Shown: positions 19,498 through 28,313 of the stretch, one piece after another
Position numbering within the stretch: the first letter of the stretch is position 1
Layout of the letters: each line of letters starts with the position of its first letter
Assembly (NCBI RefSeq): GCF_003385215.1
Contig: NZ_PQHW01000012.1
Location: 29,093 to 93,092 of the forward strand
DNA: 64,000 nt
Source: Amycolatopsis thermalba
GTDB taxonomy: Bacteria; Actinomycetota; Actinomycetes; Mycobacteriales; Pseudonocardiaceae
Direction: 5' to 3'
Made by a program: the position numbers and the translations under genes
The notes under the pieces: generated by a model
Seen by the model: the letters and a program-made list of their open reading frames with translations, nothing else
Told to the model about the DNA's origin: nothing
Databases searched by the model: none

Positions 19498-21153
19498 TTA
19501 CATCCGTTCCGGAGCGGAGACACCGAGCAGGGCGAGGCCGTTGGCGAACACCTGGCGCGCCGCCTCGCACAGAGCGAGCCGGGCGTAGGTGAGCGGGGTG
19601 GCCTCCTCGTCGCCCTTGGGCAGGACCTGCGCGACGGCGTAGAACTTGTGGAACGCGCCGGCGAGGCTTTCCAGGTAGCGCGCCACGCGGTGCGGTTCAC
19701 GCAGCTCGGCGGCGCGCTGCACGACCGTCGGGAACTCCCCGATCGTGCGGATGAGGTCACCCTCGCGGTCGAGGGTGAGCAGCCCGAAGTCTGCGTCGTT
19801 GTCGAACTTCAGTCCGAGGTCGGCGGCGTGGCGCTGGAGCGAGGCGAGCCGGGCGTGCGCGTACTGCACGTAGTACACCGGGTTCTCGTCGCTGCTCTTG
19901 CGCAGCAGGTCGAGGTCGATGTCGATGCTGGAGTCGACCGAGTAGCGGGTCAGCTCGTAGCGGGCGGCGTCCACGCCCACGGCCTCGACCAGGTCCTCCA
20001 TGGTGATCACCGTGCCGGCGCGCTTGCTCATCCGGACCGGCTTGCCCTCGCTGACCAGGTTCACCAGCTGGCCGATCAGCACCTCGACGACGGCCGGGTC
20101 GTGGCCCATCGCGGACGCGGCGGCCTTGAGCCGGGCGATGTAGCCGTGGTGGTCCGCGCCGAGCATGTAGATGCACAGGTCGAAGCCGCGGCCGATCTTG
20201 TCCTGCAGGTAGGCGATGTCACCGGCGATGTAGGCGGGGGCGCCGTCGCTCTTGATGACCACGCGGTCCTTGTCGTCACCGAACTCGGTGGAGCGCAGCC
20301 ACCAGGCGCCGTCGGCGTGGTAGAGGCGGCCGTTCTCCTTCAGGCCCTCGACCGCCTTCTCCACCGCGCCGGACTGGTGGAGCGAGTCCTCGTGGAAGTA
20401 GACGTCGAAGTCCGTGCCGAACTCGTGCAGGCTCTTCTTGATCTCGCCGAACATCAGCTCGACGCCCACGCGCCGGAAGGTCTCGTGGCGCTCGGTCTCG
20501 GGCAGCGACAGCGCGCTGGGCTCCTGGCGCAGCACCTCGGCGGCGATGTCGGTGATGTAGGCGCCGGCGTAGCCGTCCTCCGGCGCGGGCTCGCCCTTCG
20601 CGGCCGCGATCAGGGACCGGACGAACCGGTCGATCTGCGCGCCGGCGTCGTTGAAGTAGTACTCGCGGGTAACCTCGGCGCCCTGCGACTCCAGGACGCG
20701 GCCGAGCGCGTCGCCCACCGCCGCCCAGCGGGTGCCGCCCAGGTGGACCGGGCCGGTCGGGTTGGCCGAGACGAACTCCAGGTTGATCTTGCGTCCGGCC
20801 AGCGCGTCACCGCGGCCGTAGGCGTCGCCGAGGGTGAGCACCTGGCGGATCTGCTCACCCTGGGCGTCGGCGGCCAGCCGGAGGTTCACGAAACCGGGGC
20901 CGGCGATCTCCGCGGAGGCGATGCCGTCGGCGGCCGCGAGCGCGTCGGCCAGGTCCTGGGCGAAGTCGCGCGGGGCCAGGCCGGCCTTCTTCGCCACCTG
21001 CAACGCGACGTTGGTGGCGTAGTCTCCGTGTTCCGGGTTGCGCGGGCGCTCGACCGTCACCGCGGCGGGGAGCACGGCGGTGTCGGCGCCTCGGGCGGAA
21101 AGCACCTGCGCGGCGGACGTACGGACCAGGTCAGCTAGGGCCTCGGGAGTCAC
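19498..21153 (-). CDS. argS: Arginyl-tRNA synthetase
   Basis: Class I synthetase of 551 residues. The HIGH-like motif reads HLGGT ([15 protein letters not shown]) and the KMSKS-like motif reads [15 protein letters not shown]. The N-terminal Add-1 domain and C-terminal DALR anticodon-binding domain are complete. First gene of the conserved minus-strand block and divergent from the DUF3105 gene, with about 100 nt between. Confidence 0.96.
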   Translation of the reverse strand: MTPEALADLVRTSAAQVLSARGADTAVLPAAVTVERPRNPEHGDYATNVALQVAKKAGLAPRDFAQDLADALAAADGIASAEIAGPGFVNLRLAADAQGEQIRQVLTLGDAYGRGDALAGRKINLEFVSANPTGPVHLGGTRWAAVGDALGRVLESQGAEVTREYYFNDAGAQIDRFVRSLIAAAKGEPAPEDGYAGAYITDIAAEVLRQEPSALSLPETERHETFRRVGVELMFGEIKKSLHEFGTDFDVYFHEDSLHQSGAVEKAVEGLKENGRLYHADGAWWLRSTEFGDDKDRVVIKSDGAPAYIAGDIAYLQDKIGRGFDLCIYMLGADHHGYIARLKAAASAMGHDPAVVEVLIGQLVNLVSEGKPVRMSKRAGTVITMEDLVEAVGVDAARYELTRYSVDSSIDIDLDLLRKSSDENPVYYVQYAHARLASLQRHAADLGLKFDNDADFGLLTLDREGDLIRTIGEFPTVVQRAAELREPHRVARYLESLAGAFHKFYAVAQVLPKGDEEATPLTYARLALCEAARQVFANGLALLGVSAPERM

Positions 21154-21184
21154 CAGCCGAGTGTAAGGGCCACGACCTCGGCCG

Positions 21185-21227
21185 TTGACAGGGACCGAAC
21201 ACGGGGTCCCTAAACTCTACCCGGGTA
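21185..21227 (+). promoter_or_regulatory. Promoter region with two dyads upstream of DUF3105/DUF305
   Basis: TTGACA (21185-21190) and TAAACT (21211-21216) are 20 nt apart, and the spacer is filled by the dyad GGGACC-N8-GGTCCC (21191-21210). A second perfect palindrome, TACCCGGGTA, follows at 21218-21227. Long spacer plus dyad suggests a regulator that remodels the promoter (MerR type) or a repressor. The metal-sensor idea comes only from the downstream genes. Confidence 0.4.
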
Positions 21228-21255
21228 TATCCACTTGACGGGAGACGCGGGAGCC

Positions 21256-22059
21256 ATGGCCAGCGGCACGAAGAAGAAGGGCGCACCGAAGAAGGGCAGC
21301 GTGAAGGCGGCCCGCGGCTCGGTGGTGTCCAAGAAGGGTGTGCCCTGGGGCACGATCGTCTCGGTGGTCGCGGTGGTCGCGCTCGCCGCCGTGGTGGTCG
21401 GGTACTACCTGGTCCAGTCGGCGCCCAAGCGCGCGCTGGCCAGCTGGGCGCCCACGGCGGACAAGCCGGACCCGTCGCTGAGCATCCCGGGCATCGTCAC
21501 CGGCCAGTACCAGGCCAGCGTGCACGTCCTGCCGACCGAGCGGGTGGCCTACGACCACACCCCGCCCTACGGCGGCCCGCACGACGGCTACTGGGCGGCG
21601 TGCAACGGCGTCGTGTACCCGGTCGCGGTGCGCACCGAGAACATGGTGCACTCGCTCGAACACGGTGCGGTGTGGATCGCCTACAACCCCGACCAGGTGA
21701 CCGGTGACGCGCTGAACACGCTCAAGTCCAAGGTCGAGGGCAAGCCGTACACGATGATGTCGCCCTACCCCGGCCTGGACAAGCCGGTCTCGCTGCAGTC
21801 GTGGGGTCACCAGCTGAAGCTCGACTCGGCCACCGACGAGCGGATCGACCAGTTCATCACCGCGCTGCGGACCAACCAGAACACCTACCCGGAGGTCGGC
21901 GCCTCGTGCGACGCGCTGGGCGCGGGCGCCTTCGACCCGGACAACCCGCCGCCGTTCGACCCGACGCCGCCCGGCCCGGACGCGAAGCCGATGGACTACC
22001 AGGGCTCGGCCGGCACGCAGCAGGACACCGGGATGCCCAGCTCCGCCCCGACGTCCTGA
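21256..22059 (+). CDS. DUF3105 membrane-anchored protein
   Basis: A 267-residue protein with a Lys-rich cytoplasmic N-terminus (TKKKGAPKKGSVKAA), one membrane helix (about residues 35-57) and an extracytoplasmic DUF3105 domain with the conserved segment MVHSLEHGAVWIAYNPDQV. The C-terminus is Pro/Asp-rich. Function is unknown; the histidines of the conserved segment could bind metal. I chose the ATG at 21256 (behind GCGGGAG) over the TTG at 21235. The DUF305 gene follows after 5 nt. Confidence 0.85.
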   Translation: MASGTKKKGAPKKGSVKAARGSVVSKKGVPWGTIVSVVAVVALAAVVVGYYLVQSAPKRALASWAPTADKPDPSLSIPGIVTGQYQASVHVLPTERVAYDHTPPYGGPHDGYWAACNGVVYPVAVRTENMVHSLEHGAVWIAYNPDQVTGDALNTLKSKVEGKPYTMMSPYPGLDKPVSLQSWGHQLKLDSATDERIDQFITALRTNQNTYPEVGASCDALGAGAFDPDNPPPFDPTPPGPDAKPMDYQGSAGTQQDTGMPSSAPTS

Positions 22060-22064
22060 TCCTG

Positions 22065-22766
22065 ATGGCGGACGACGAAGCTCCGGTGGCGGACCGGCCG
22101 GGATCCCGGCCGGTCGTCATCGGCGCGTCGGTGATCGTGGTGCTGCTGGTCGGCGTGGTGCTCGGGATGTTCCTGACGCAGACCGCGCTGCGTCCGGAGT
22201 CCGCCGCCACGCCCGGCGCGGGCTCGGTCGAGGTCGGGTTCGCGCAGGACATGTCGGTGCACCACCTGCAGGCCGTGACGATGGCGAGCTGGGAGCGGGG
22301 CCACACCAGCGATCCGCAGCTGGAGCAGCTGGCTTTCGACATCGAGTCCACGCAGCGGGAGCAGGTCGGCCGGATGAAGGGCTGGCTGATGCTGTGGGGT
22401 CAGCCGGAGCAGGCCACCGGCGAGTACATGACGTGGATGACGTCCGACGCGGGGCACGGCCACGCGGCGATGGCGCCGCCGTCGTCAGCCGCGGCGGCCG
22501 GGGCGCCGATGCCCGGCATGGCGACCAACGACGAGCTGGCGAAGCTGCGGTCGCTGTCCGGGACCGAGCTGGACGTCTATTTCCTGCAGTTGATGCTGCG
22601 GCACCACCAGGGTGGTACGGAGATGGCGCAGTACGCGCACGATCACACGACCGTGCCGGCGGTGAAGGCGCTGACGCAGAGCATCCTGACGTCGCAGGGC
22701 GCGGAGATGACGGTGATGCGGGACATGCTCACCGCGCGGGGCGCGCAGCCGCTGCCGTTCCCGTAA
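22065..22766 (+). CDS. DUF305 ferritin-like membrane protein
   Basis: A 233-residue protein with one N-terminal membrane anchor (VVIGASVIVVLLVGVVLGMF) and an external DUF305 four-helix domain. The paired His/Met motifs typical of the family are DMSVHHLQAVTMA and LMLRHHQGGTEMAQYA, with a Met/His-rich linker between (GHGHAAMAPP...PMPGM) suggesting copper or another soft metal. DUF305 genes often lie near copper-handling genes; the ligand here is inferred. It faces a CDF exporter across a tandem repeat array. Confidence 0.87.
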   Translation: MADDEAPVADRPGSRPVVIGASVIVVLLVGVVLGMFLTQTALRPESAATPGAGSVEVGFAQDMSVHHLQAVTMASWERGHTSDPQLEQLAFDIESTQREQVGRMKGWLMLWGQPEQATGEYMTWMTSDAGHGHAAMAPPSSAAAAGAPMPGMATNDELAKLRSLSGTELDVYFLQLMLRHHQGGTEMAQYAHDHTTVPAVKALTQSILTSQGAEMTVMRDMLTARGAQPLPFP

Positions 22767-22772
22767 CCAGCC

Positions 22773-23040
22773 GCGAGTCCCCCGCTCAGGTTCGCGAGTC
22801 CCACGTTCCAGCGGGCGAGTCCCACGCTCGGGTACGCGAGTTCCACGTTCAGGCTCGCGAGCCCCACGCTCAGGCCCGCGAGCCCCACGCTCAGGCCCGC
22901 GAGCCCCACGCTCAGGCCCGCGAGCCCCACGCTCAGGCCCGCGAGCCCCACGCTCAGGCCCGCGAGCCCCACGCTCAGGCCCGCGAGCCCCACGCTCAGG
23001 CCCGCGAGCCCCACGGTCAGGTGCGCGAGTTCCGCGTTCG
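22773..23040. repeat. Array of thirteen 21-bp repeats between convergent genes
   Basis: Thirteen units of 21 bp start at 22773 and recur every 21 bp to 23025. Seven central units (22857-23003) are identical (GCGAGCCCCACGCTCAGGCC plus C); outer ones diverge (GTTCCACGTTC and similar). Each unit has a GAGC-N5-GCTC mini-hairpin. It fills the gap between the DUF305 stop and the CDF stop. The same unit family occurs at 51866-52100. Confidence 0.93.
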
Positions 23041-23045
23041 CGTGA

Positions 23046-23963
23046 TCACCAGCTGAGTTCCTGGCAGCGGGACGCCGACTCGCGCGGTTCGCACTGCAGG
23101 GTGGCGTGCTCGATCGAGTAGTCGTCCTTGAGGAGCGTCTGCGCGGCGGCGAGCACCTCGGCCGGTTCGGCTTCGTGCTCCAGCGTGAGGTGCGCCGAGG
23201 CGACCTCCATGCCCGAGGTGAGCGTCCACACGTGCAGGTCGTGCACGTCGCACACGCCGGCCAGCGCCGTCAGATCCGCGGAGATCCGTTCGACGTCCAC
23301 GTCGGCAGGGGCGTGCTGGAACAGGATGCGCAGCGCGCGCCGGGCGAGGGTGAACGTGCGCGGCAGCACGAACAGTCCGATCGCGACACCGATGAGGGCG
23401 TCCGCGTAGCGCCAGCCGGTCGTCAGGGTGATCACGCCGCTGACGAGGACGCCGATCGAGCCGATCATGTCCGCGAGGACTTCCAGGTACGCGCCACGCA
23501 GGTTGAGGCTCTCCTTGGAGCCGTCGCGGAGCAGCGCGAAGGCCACGACGTTCGCGGCGAGACCACCGACCGCCACGAGCAGCACGGGCAGGCCGGGCAC
23601 CTCGGGCGGGTTCGCGAGCCGCTCGACCGCCTCGTAGATCACGTAACCGGCCACCCCGAAGAGCAGGACGGCGTTGGCCAGCGCGGCGAGCACCTCGGCC
23701 CGGTAGAGCCCGAAGGTCCGCCGGTAGGTCGGCCCGGACCGCCGCGCCAGGACGATCGCCGTGAGGGCCATCGCGAGCCCGAGGACGTCGGTGAGCATGT
23801 GCCCGGCGTCGGAGATCAACGCCAGCGACCCGGTGACCACCCCGACGACCGCCTCGAGCACCAGGAAGGCGACCCCGATCCCGAGCGCCGCGGCGAGCCG
23901 GGGCAGATAGCGAGCGGACGCGCTACCGGGTGGTTGGTGCCCGTGTCCGTGGCCGTGTCCCAT
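23046..23963 (-). CDS. Cation diffusion facilitator (zinc/cobalt-type exporter)
   Basis: Proton-coupled divalent metal exporter of 305 residues. A His-rich N-terminus (MGHGHGHGHQ) precedes six membrane segments. Metal-site residues are visible in SDAGHMLTD (D52, H55, D59) of helix 2 and in YLEVLADMIGS of helix 5. The C-terminal cytoplasmic domain carries the metal-binding segments VHDLHVWTLTSG and SIEHATLQCEP. Start is the ATG at 23961-23963 behind GAGGAGGA. Zn2+, Co2+ or Cd2+ are likely substrates; the family includes ZitB and CzcD. Confidence 0.93.
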   Translation of the reverse strand: MGHGHGHGHQPPGSASARYLPRLAAALGIGVAFLVLEAVVGVVTGSLALISDAGHMLTDVLGLAMALTAIVLARRSGPTYRRTFGLYRAEVLAALANAVLLFGVAGYVIYEAVERLANPPEVPGLPVLLVAVGGLAANVVAFALLRDGSKESLNLRGAYLEVLADMIGSIGVLVSGVITLTTGWRYADALIGVAIGLFVLPRTFTLARRALRILFQHAPADVDVERISADLTALAGVCDVHDLHVWTLTSGMEVASAHLTLEHEAEPAEVLAAAQTLLKDDYSIEHATLQCEPRESASRCQELSW

Positions 23964-24000
23964 GCGCTGGTGTCCTCCTCTGTCCCGCAGCCGGAATATA

Positions 24001-24020
24001 TAGTGATATGCGCATGTGTG
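24001..24020. promoter_or_regulatory. Candidate ArsR/SmtB-type operator upstream of the CDF gene
   Basis: TAGTGATATGCGCATGTGTG contains the perfect palindrome ATGCGCAT (24008-24015), partly extended in both directions. AT-rich dyads of this kind are bound by ArsR/SmtB metal repressors. It sits 38-57 bp upstream of the exporter start. No ArsR gene is in the window, so the regulator would be encoded elsewhere. Confidence 0.35.
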
Positions 24021-24152
24021 CAAAAGCAGGTAAGGCTACCCTTCTTCGAGCAGCCTAACCGAGCGGCACCCCTGCCGCTCCCCACAAAGGGGTAGCCACT
24101 CACGGGGCGAAAACACCGGTGCGCTAGGCTGTGTCACGTCGCCCAGCGATGG

Positions 24153-24225
24153 GCCCTCGTAGCTCAGGGGATAGAGCACTGCCCTCCGGAGGCAGGTGTC
24201 GCAGGTTCGAATCCTGCCGAGGGCA
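24153..24225 (+). tRNA. tRNA-Arg (anticodon CCG)
   Basis: A 73-nt cloverleaf. The acceptor stem GCCCTCG pairs with CGAGGGC; the D arm is AGCTCAGGGGATAGAGC; the anticodon stem CTGCC/GGCAG encloses loop CTCCGGA with anticodon CCG reading CGG; the T arm is GCAGGTTCGAATCCTGC. The discriminator is A and CCA is not encoded. Confidence 0.97.
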
Positions 24226-24238
24226 CCCCCTCGAAGCC

Positions 24239-24269
24239 AGCCCCTACCAGCGGGAACGCGGTAGGGGCT
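24239..24269 (+). terminator. Hairpin downstream of tRNA-Arg
   Basis: AGCCCCTACC (24239-24248) pairs perfectly with GGTAGGGGCT (24260-24269) around an 11-nt loop, 14 nt after the tRNA. No U-tract follows, as is usual in high-GC actinomycetes. Confidence 0.7.
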
Positions 24270-24349
24270 GATTCATGTGCGCACAGCCGTCACCTCGTGC
24301 CGATTGCCTGCTCCGATCAACCATCACCCCGTTGCCGCCGTCCGGGTGC

Positions 24350-24940
24350 TCATCCGCGGAGGCGGTCGAGGTGGCGTTCGAGCAGGTGCCGGATTCGGGT
24401 GGCGGGCATCTGGTCCGGAACGGTGACCGCGTGCACGGCGAGGCCGTCGAACAGCGCGTGGAGCAGGCCGGCTTCGAGGTCGAGATCGACGTCCGGGGCG
24501 AGCTGCCCGGTCGCGGACATCCCGTCGAGCAGTTCGCGGCACAGGCAGGCCAACCGGTGGTGAGCTTCCTCGTGCAAGGCTCTGGCTTCGGTGTCGACCA
24601 GCACCAGGGACAGGAACGCCACCCAGATCTCGGTCGCCACGTAGGAGTCCGGGTCCATCGGGAGCAGTCGTTCGAGCTGGGTCAGCGCCCGGTCGCGGGG
24701 GTCGGGGGGCGACTCCAGCTCGGTCAGGCGGCGTTCGGTCTCCTCGGAGATCGCACGCAGGGCGAACAGCAACAGCTCGGCCTGGGTGGAGAAGTAGTAC
24801 TGGACCAAGCTCGGGGACCACCCGGCCGCATGGGCGATCGAGCGGATCGACGCGCCCTGCACGCCTCGCTCGCGGATGACCCGCCACACCGCTCGCACCA
24901 GCTCCCAGCGGCGCTGCTCGTGGTCAACGATCTTCGGCAC
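24350..24940 (-). CDS. TetR-family regulator
   Basis: A 196-residue repressor. The N-terminal helix-turn-helix is clear (AVWRVIRERGVQGASIRSIA, then HAAGWSPSLVQYYFSTQAEL). The C-terminal ligand domain is Leu-rich and resembles BetI-type regulators. Start is the ATG giving MPKIVDHEQRRWELVR. It is divergent from a CPBP-family protease, with a candidate operator between, so it likely controls that gene and itself. Confidence 0.92.
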   Translation of the reverse strand: MPKIVDHEQRRWELVRAVWRVIRERGVQGASIRSIAHAAGWSPSLVQYYFSTQAELLLFALRAISEETERRLTELESPPDPRDRALTQLERLLPMDPDSYVATEIWVAFLSLVLVDTEARALHEEAHHRLACLCRELLDGMSATGQLAPDVDLDLEAGLLHALFDGLAVHAVTVPDQMPATRIRHLLERHLDRLRG

Positions 24941-24976
24941 GACTCCTCCTCATCCGACATTTCTACCCGAGGGCTT

Positions 24977-24996
24977 GTTTCTGTACAGTCGACCGA
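24977..24996. promoter_or_regulatory. Candidate TetR operator between TetR and CPBP genes
   Basis: Within the 84-bp divergent gap lie the perfect palindromes CTGTACAG (24981-24988) and GTCGAC (24988-24993), flanked by TTT and GAAA. CTGTACAG-type half-sites are common in TetR-family operators. Confidence 0.4.
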
Positions 24997-25024
24997 AATA
25001 AAACCGATGGCGGAGGGGGACACG

Positions 25025-25963
25025 GTGGGCACGCGGACGGGGGCGAACGGGGCACCAGAGCGAGCGACTCGGGCCCGGGTCGTGGCACGAGCGTTGGTGA
25101 TGGCGCTGGCGGGGACGTGCGTGATGGCCGGGGCGCTCGGCACCGCGGGCGCGATCGCGCAAGCGGTGCACAGCCGCACCGGCCTGGACGGCGTCCCCCG
25201 GCAGGCACTGGCCGCGGTGATCTGCCTCGTGCTCGCCGTGTCGCTGATCGTGCTACTCCGCCGCGGGGTGGACCACCGGCCGATGTCCGGGCTCGGCCTC
25301 ACCGGCCCCGCGGCGGGCCTGCGGTCGTTCGGGCTCGGGGTGCTGGTCACGGGCGGTTCGGCGGCCGCGCTGCTCGGTGCCGGCACGTGGGCGGGGTGGC
25401 TGGCGTGGGGACCGCTCGACGCGGCGAGACTCGTCGAGTTCGTCGTCGTCAACGCGCTGATCGCCGTCGCGCTCGAGGCGTTCCCGGAGGAGCTGGTCTT
25501 CCGCGGCTACGTCTACGACACGCTCGATCAGGCGTTGCGCCGGTGGGTGGCTTTCCTCGTCACGGTGGTGTTGTTCACGTTCACCGGCGCGGGGTCATCG
25601 GTGGTTCACGCGTGGGTGGGTGCGCTGCTGGGCATCGAGGTGCCGGCGCCCGCGTTCGCCCCGGTGGGTTCGGATCCGGTCTCGTACGCGGTCCTCTATC
25701 CGATCTTCGGCGCGGTGCTGCTGATCGCCCGGATCACCACCGGTTCGTTGTGGACGTCCATCGCCCTGCACCTGACCTACCTGACGGTCGTGCGTACCAC
25801 GCTGGACGGCGCGGCGCGGTCCGCCGGCTGGTCCGCTACCCCCACCACCCCCGACGCCCTGCTGCTGGTGCCCGGGTTTCTGCTGCTGACCGGCGCGATG
25901 TTCCTGTTGCTCGGCCGGCGATCCCGCGTCAGGACCGCGAGCCGGTTCCGCAGGCGGCCATGA
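25025..25963 (+). CDS. CPBP-family intramembrane glutamic protease (CAAX/Abi type)
   Basis: Membrane protein of 312 residues with about seven hydrophobic segments. The active-site motif EExxxR is present as PEELVFRGYVY (E155, E156, R160). Later histidines in SSVVHAWVGALLG and WTSIALHLTYL complete the family pattern. Family members process CAAX proteins or bacteriocin-linked substrates; the target here is unknown. I prefer the GTG at 25025, preceded by GGAGGGGG; an in-frame ATG at 25007 is possible. Divergent from the TetR gene. Confidence 0.85.
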   Translation: MGTRTGANGAPERATRARVVARALVMALAGTCVMAGALGTAGAIAQAVHSRTGLDGVPRQALAAVICLVLAVSLIVLLRRGVDHRPMSGLGLTGPAAGLRSFGLGVLVTGGSAAALLGAGTWAGWLAWGPLDAARLVEFVVVNALIAVALEAFPEELVFRGYVYDTLDQALRRWVAFLVTVVLFTFTGAGSSVVHAWVGALLGIEVPAPAFAPVGSDPVSYAVLYPIFGAVLLIARITTGSLWTSIALHLTYLTVVRTTLDGAARSAGWSATPTTPDALLLVPGFLLLTGAMFLLLGRRSRVRTASRFRRRP

Positions 25964-25964
25964 C

Positions 25965-26527
25965 ATGTCCACCAGGTTGGTCGCGGCCTCCTCGTCGATC
26001 GGCTTGGTGGACAGCAACTAGCGGTAGTACAGGGTGCCGCAGAGAACCTCGGCCGGGAAGCGCAGATCAGCGTCGGCGACCAGTTCCCCGGAAGGCTGGG
26101 CCCGGACGATCCGATCGAAGGTGCTCTGTTCGACGGTCGCCAGGAACCGCTCGTGCAGGGTCGCCCGCAACTCGGCGTCGGACTGGGCCCCGGCGATCAC
26201 CGCGCGGTACACCGGCCGATCGGCGGCTGGGAGAGCGCGGGCGCCGACCGCAGGACCCGCTCGCGCAGGTCGGCCCGGACGTCGCCGGCGTCGTGGTAGT
26301 CCAGGTCGGTCGTCCACACCCGGCTGAGCGCGTCCAGCAGGATCGCGGCCATCGACAGCCAGCGCCGGTAGATCGTGTGCTTCCCGACGCCGGCGCGGAG
26401 CGCGACCGCCTCGATGTTCAGGCCCGCGTACCCGGCCTCGGTGGCCAGGTCGAGCGTCGCCTGCAGCAGCTCGTCCGTCCGTGCGGCGCCCCGGCGCCGA
26501 GGCTGGTCGGTCCTGCACGGTGCGTGC
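25965..26527 (-). pseudogene. Decayed TetR-family regulator (frameshift and in-frame stop)
   Basis: The N-terminal half reads [20 protein letters not shown] and [17 protein letters not shown] in one frame (stop at 26197). The C-terminal TetR domain continues in another frame (VYRAVIAGAQSDAELRATLH ... LVADADLRFPAEVLCGTLYYR), ended by TAG at 26018-26020. Beyond that stop the same frame still reads LLSTKPIDEEAATNLVDM, the expected tail of such proteins. So there is one frameshift near 26220 and one nonsense codon. No clear start codon remains. It looks recently inactivated. Confidence 0.8.
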
Positions 26528-26550
26528 CGGTAATTCCGGAGGAGATCATC

Positions 26551-26957
26551 ATGGGCAGCAGTGCGAGCGTGAAGCACGAGGGCTTCACGGCGGAGGAACG
26601 AACCGCGATGCAGGACCACTCGAAGGAGCTGAAGGCCGCGGCCCGTCGCGGCTCCCGGGCGGACAAGGCGGCGCAGGCCGAGCAGGACGTGCTCGCGAAG
26701 ATCGCGGACATGGCACCGTCGGACAGAACGATGGCCGGCGCGTCCACCCCGTGGTCAGGGCCGCCGCGCCGGTCCTGGAACCGAAGCTGTGGTACGGGAT
26801 GTCCGCCTACGCGCTGGACGGCAAGGTCGTGTGCTTCTTCCAGAGCGCGGAGAAGTTCAAGGCCAGCTACGCCACCCTCGGGTTCAGTGACTAGGCGTCG
26901 CTCGACGACGGTCCGATGTGGCCGGCCGGCTTCGCCCTGACCGCCCAGTCCGGATAG
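26551..26957 (+). pseudogene. Decayed DUF1801-type (YdhG-like) gene
   Basis: A good ribosome binding site (GGAGGAG) and ATG at 26551 open [20 protein letters not shown] ... [13 protein letters not shown]. The frame is then lost near 26746. The remainder follows in another frame ([39 protein letters not shown]), hits TAG at 26892-26894, and continues as [17 protein letters not shown] to a further stop at 26955-26957. This matches the DUF1801 layout with one frameshift and one nonsense mutation. Its 3' part overlaps the end of the RluA gene on the other strand. Confidence 0.78.
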
Positions 26958-27862
26958 GACATCCAGGCGCCCAGCGTGAGCCTGCTGGTGAAGTGGCGTT
27001 CTTCCCCCGTCACGGGGTCGCGGAACGCCAGCGTCTTCGCCAGCAGCTGCAGTGGGCGGGTGAAGTCGTCGAGGCCGGTTTCGGTCAGCGTGGGGTAGAA
27101 GCGGTCGCCGAGGATCGGGATGCCCAGGCCGGCCATGTGCACCCGCAGCTGGTGCGTGCGCCCGGTCGCCGGGACCAGCCGGTAGCGGCCGAGGCCGCGG
27201 GCGTGCTCGAGCAGTTCGATCCGGGTTTCCGCGTTGACCGGGCCGGGTTCTTCGCGGGCCGTGATGCTCCCGCGGTCCTTGACGATCCGGCTGCGCACGA
27301 CCACGGGCAGGTCGAGGGCGGGATCGTGCCGGGCGATCGCCTCGTACTCCTTGGCGACGCGGCGATCGCGGAACAGCGTCTGGTAGCGGCCGCGGTGTTC
27401 GCGCCGCGTGACGAACATCAGCAGCCCGGCGGTGACGCGGTCCAGCCGGTGCGCGGGGCTGAGCTCGGGCAGTCCGAGGTCGCGCCGCAGCCGGACGAGC
27501 GCCGTCTCCAGCACGTGCCGCCCGCGCGGGATGGTGGCCAGGAAGTGCGGTTTGTCGACCACGACGAGGTGCTCGTCGCGGTGCACGACGCCGATCGGGA
27601 ACGGCACGGGCACCTCGTCGGGCAGGTCGCGGTGGAACCACACGGACGCGCCCGGCCGGAACGGCGTGTCCGCGGTGACCGGCCCGTCCGCGCCGACGAT
27701 CCGGCCCTCGGCGAGCATCTCGTCGAGCCGCCCCTCGGGCAGGCGCGTGAGGCGCTCGGCGAGGTGGTCGCGGATCGTGGCCCACGGCCCCTCGGCGGGC
27801 AGCTTCAGCCGGGCCGGGTCGAGCCCGTGGCGCTGCGGGAGCGGGGCGGGTTCGGCCACCAC
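26891..27862 (-). CDS. RluA-family pseudouridine synthase
   Basis: Isomerises uridine to pseudouridine in rRNA or tRNA. The catalytic motif [11 protein letters not shown] contains the essential Asp. Other family motifs are [15 protein letters not shown] and [18 protein letters not shown]. The protein is about 323 residues from the GTG at 27862; an ATG at 27922 would add 20 residues but overlaps the start of the divergent VOC gene. RNA target unknown. The 3' end overlaps the DUF1801 remnant. Confidence 0.88.
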   Translation of the reverse strand: MVAEPAPLPQRHGLDPARLKLPAEGPWATIRDHLAERLTRLPEGRLDEMLAEGRIVGADGPVTADTPFRPGASVWFHRDLPDEVPVPFPIGVVHRDEHLVVVDKPHFLATIPRGRHVLETALVRLRRDLGLPELSPAHRLDRVTAGLLMFVTRREHRGRYQTLFRDRRVAKEYEAIARHDPALDLPVVVRSRIVKDRGSITAREEPGPVNAETRIELLEHARGLGRYRLVPATGRTHQLRVHMAGLGIPILGDRFYPTLTETGLDDFTRPLQLLAKTLAFRDPVTGEERHFTSRLTLGAWMSYPDWAVRAKPAGHIGPSSSDA

Positions 27863-27920
27863 GCCAGGGTAGTCCGGCGTCGCCCAGCCGACGGGGACGG
27901 GCTGCGGCAGGATGATCGGC

Positions 27921-28313
27921 ATGACCCTGCCGATGTTCCGCCAGGTCGTCCTCGACTGCACCGACGCCCGGCGGCTCGCGGAGTTCTACCGCGAGCTGCT
28001 CGGGCTGGTGTACCGGCCGGGCGACGAGGACGGCCCGGCCGACTGGCTCGTGCTGCGCACCCCGGACGGGATCCCGCAGCTGGCCTTCCAGCAGGTCGAC
28101 GCCCTGCCGGAGGCGACGTGGCCGGACGGCCCGGTGCCGCAGCAGCTGCACCTCGACCTGACGGTGCCGAGGAAGTCGGACCTGGCGGCCCAGCACGAGC
28201 GGGTGCTGCGGCTGGGCGCCCGGCTGCTGCGCGACCGCAGCGACGATCCCGACGAACCGCTCTACGTCTACGCCGATCCGGCCGGGCACCCGTTCTGCGT
28301 CTTCGTCGCCTAG
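27921..28313 (+). CDS. VOC-superfamily (glyoxalase-like) protein
   Basis: A 130-residue cytosolic protein with the paired beta-alpha-beta-beta-beta modules of the VOC fold. The opening FRQVVLDCTDARRLAEFYRE and the end EPLYVYADPAGHPFCVFV are typical of the Glyoxalase_6 group found throughout actinomycetes. Substrate unknown. An ATG at 27912 is an alternative start. The stop overlaps the 3' end of the following minus-strand reductase by 4 nt. Confidence 0.88.
   Translation: MTLPMFRQVVLDCTDARRLAEFYRELLGLVYRPGDEDGPADWLVLRTPDGIPQLAFQQVDALPEATWPDGPVPQQLHLDLTVPRKSDLAAQHERVLRLGARLLRDRSDDPDEPLYVYADPAGHPFCVFVA

Noticed and set aside
18277..21138. A 953-codon plus-strand open frame opposite lysA and argS
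   Set aside because: Exact shadow of two conserved enzymes with low-complexity composition (Val, Arg, Gly, Asp, His); no domain and no ribosome binding site.
22773..23040. CRISPR array
   Set aside because: Units are contiguous 21-bp repeats with no spacers and no cas genes nearby.
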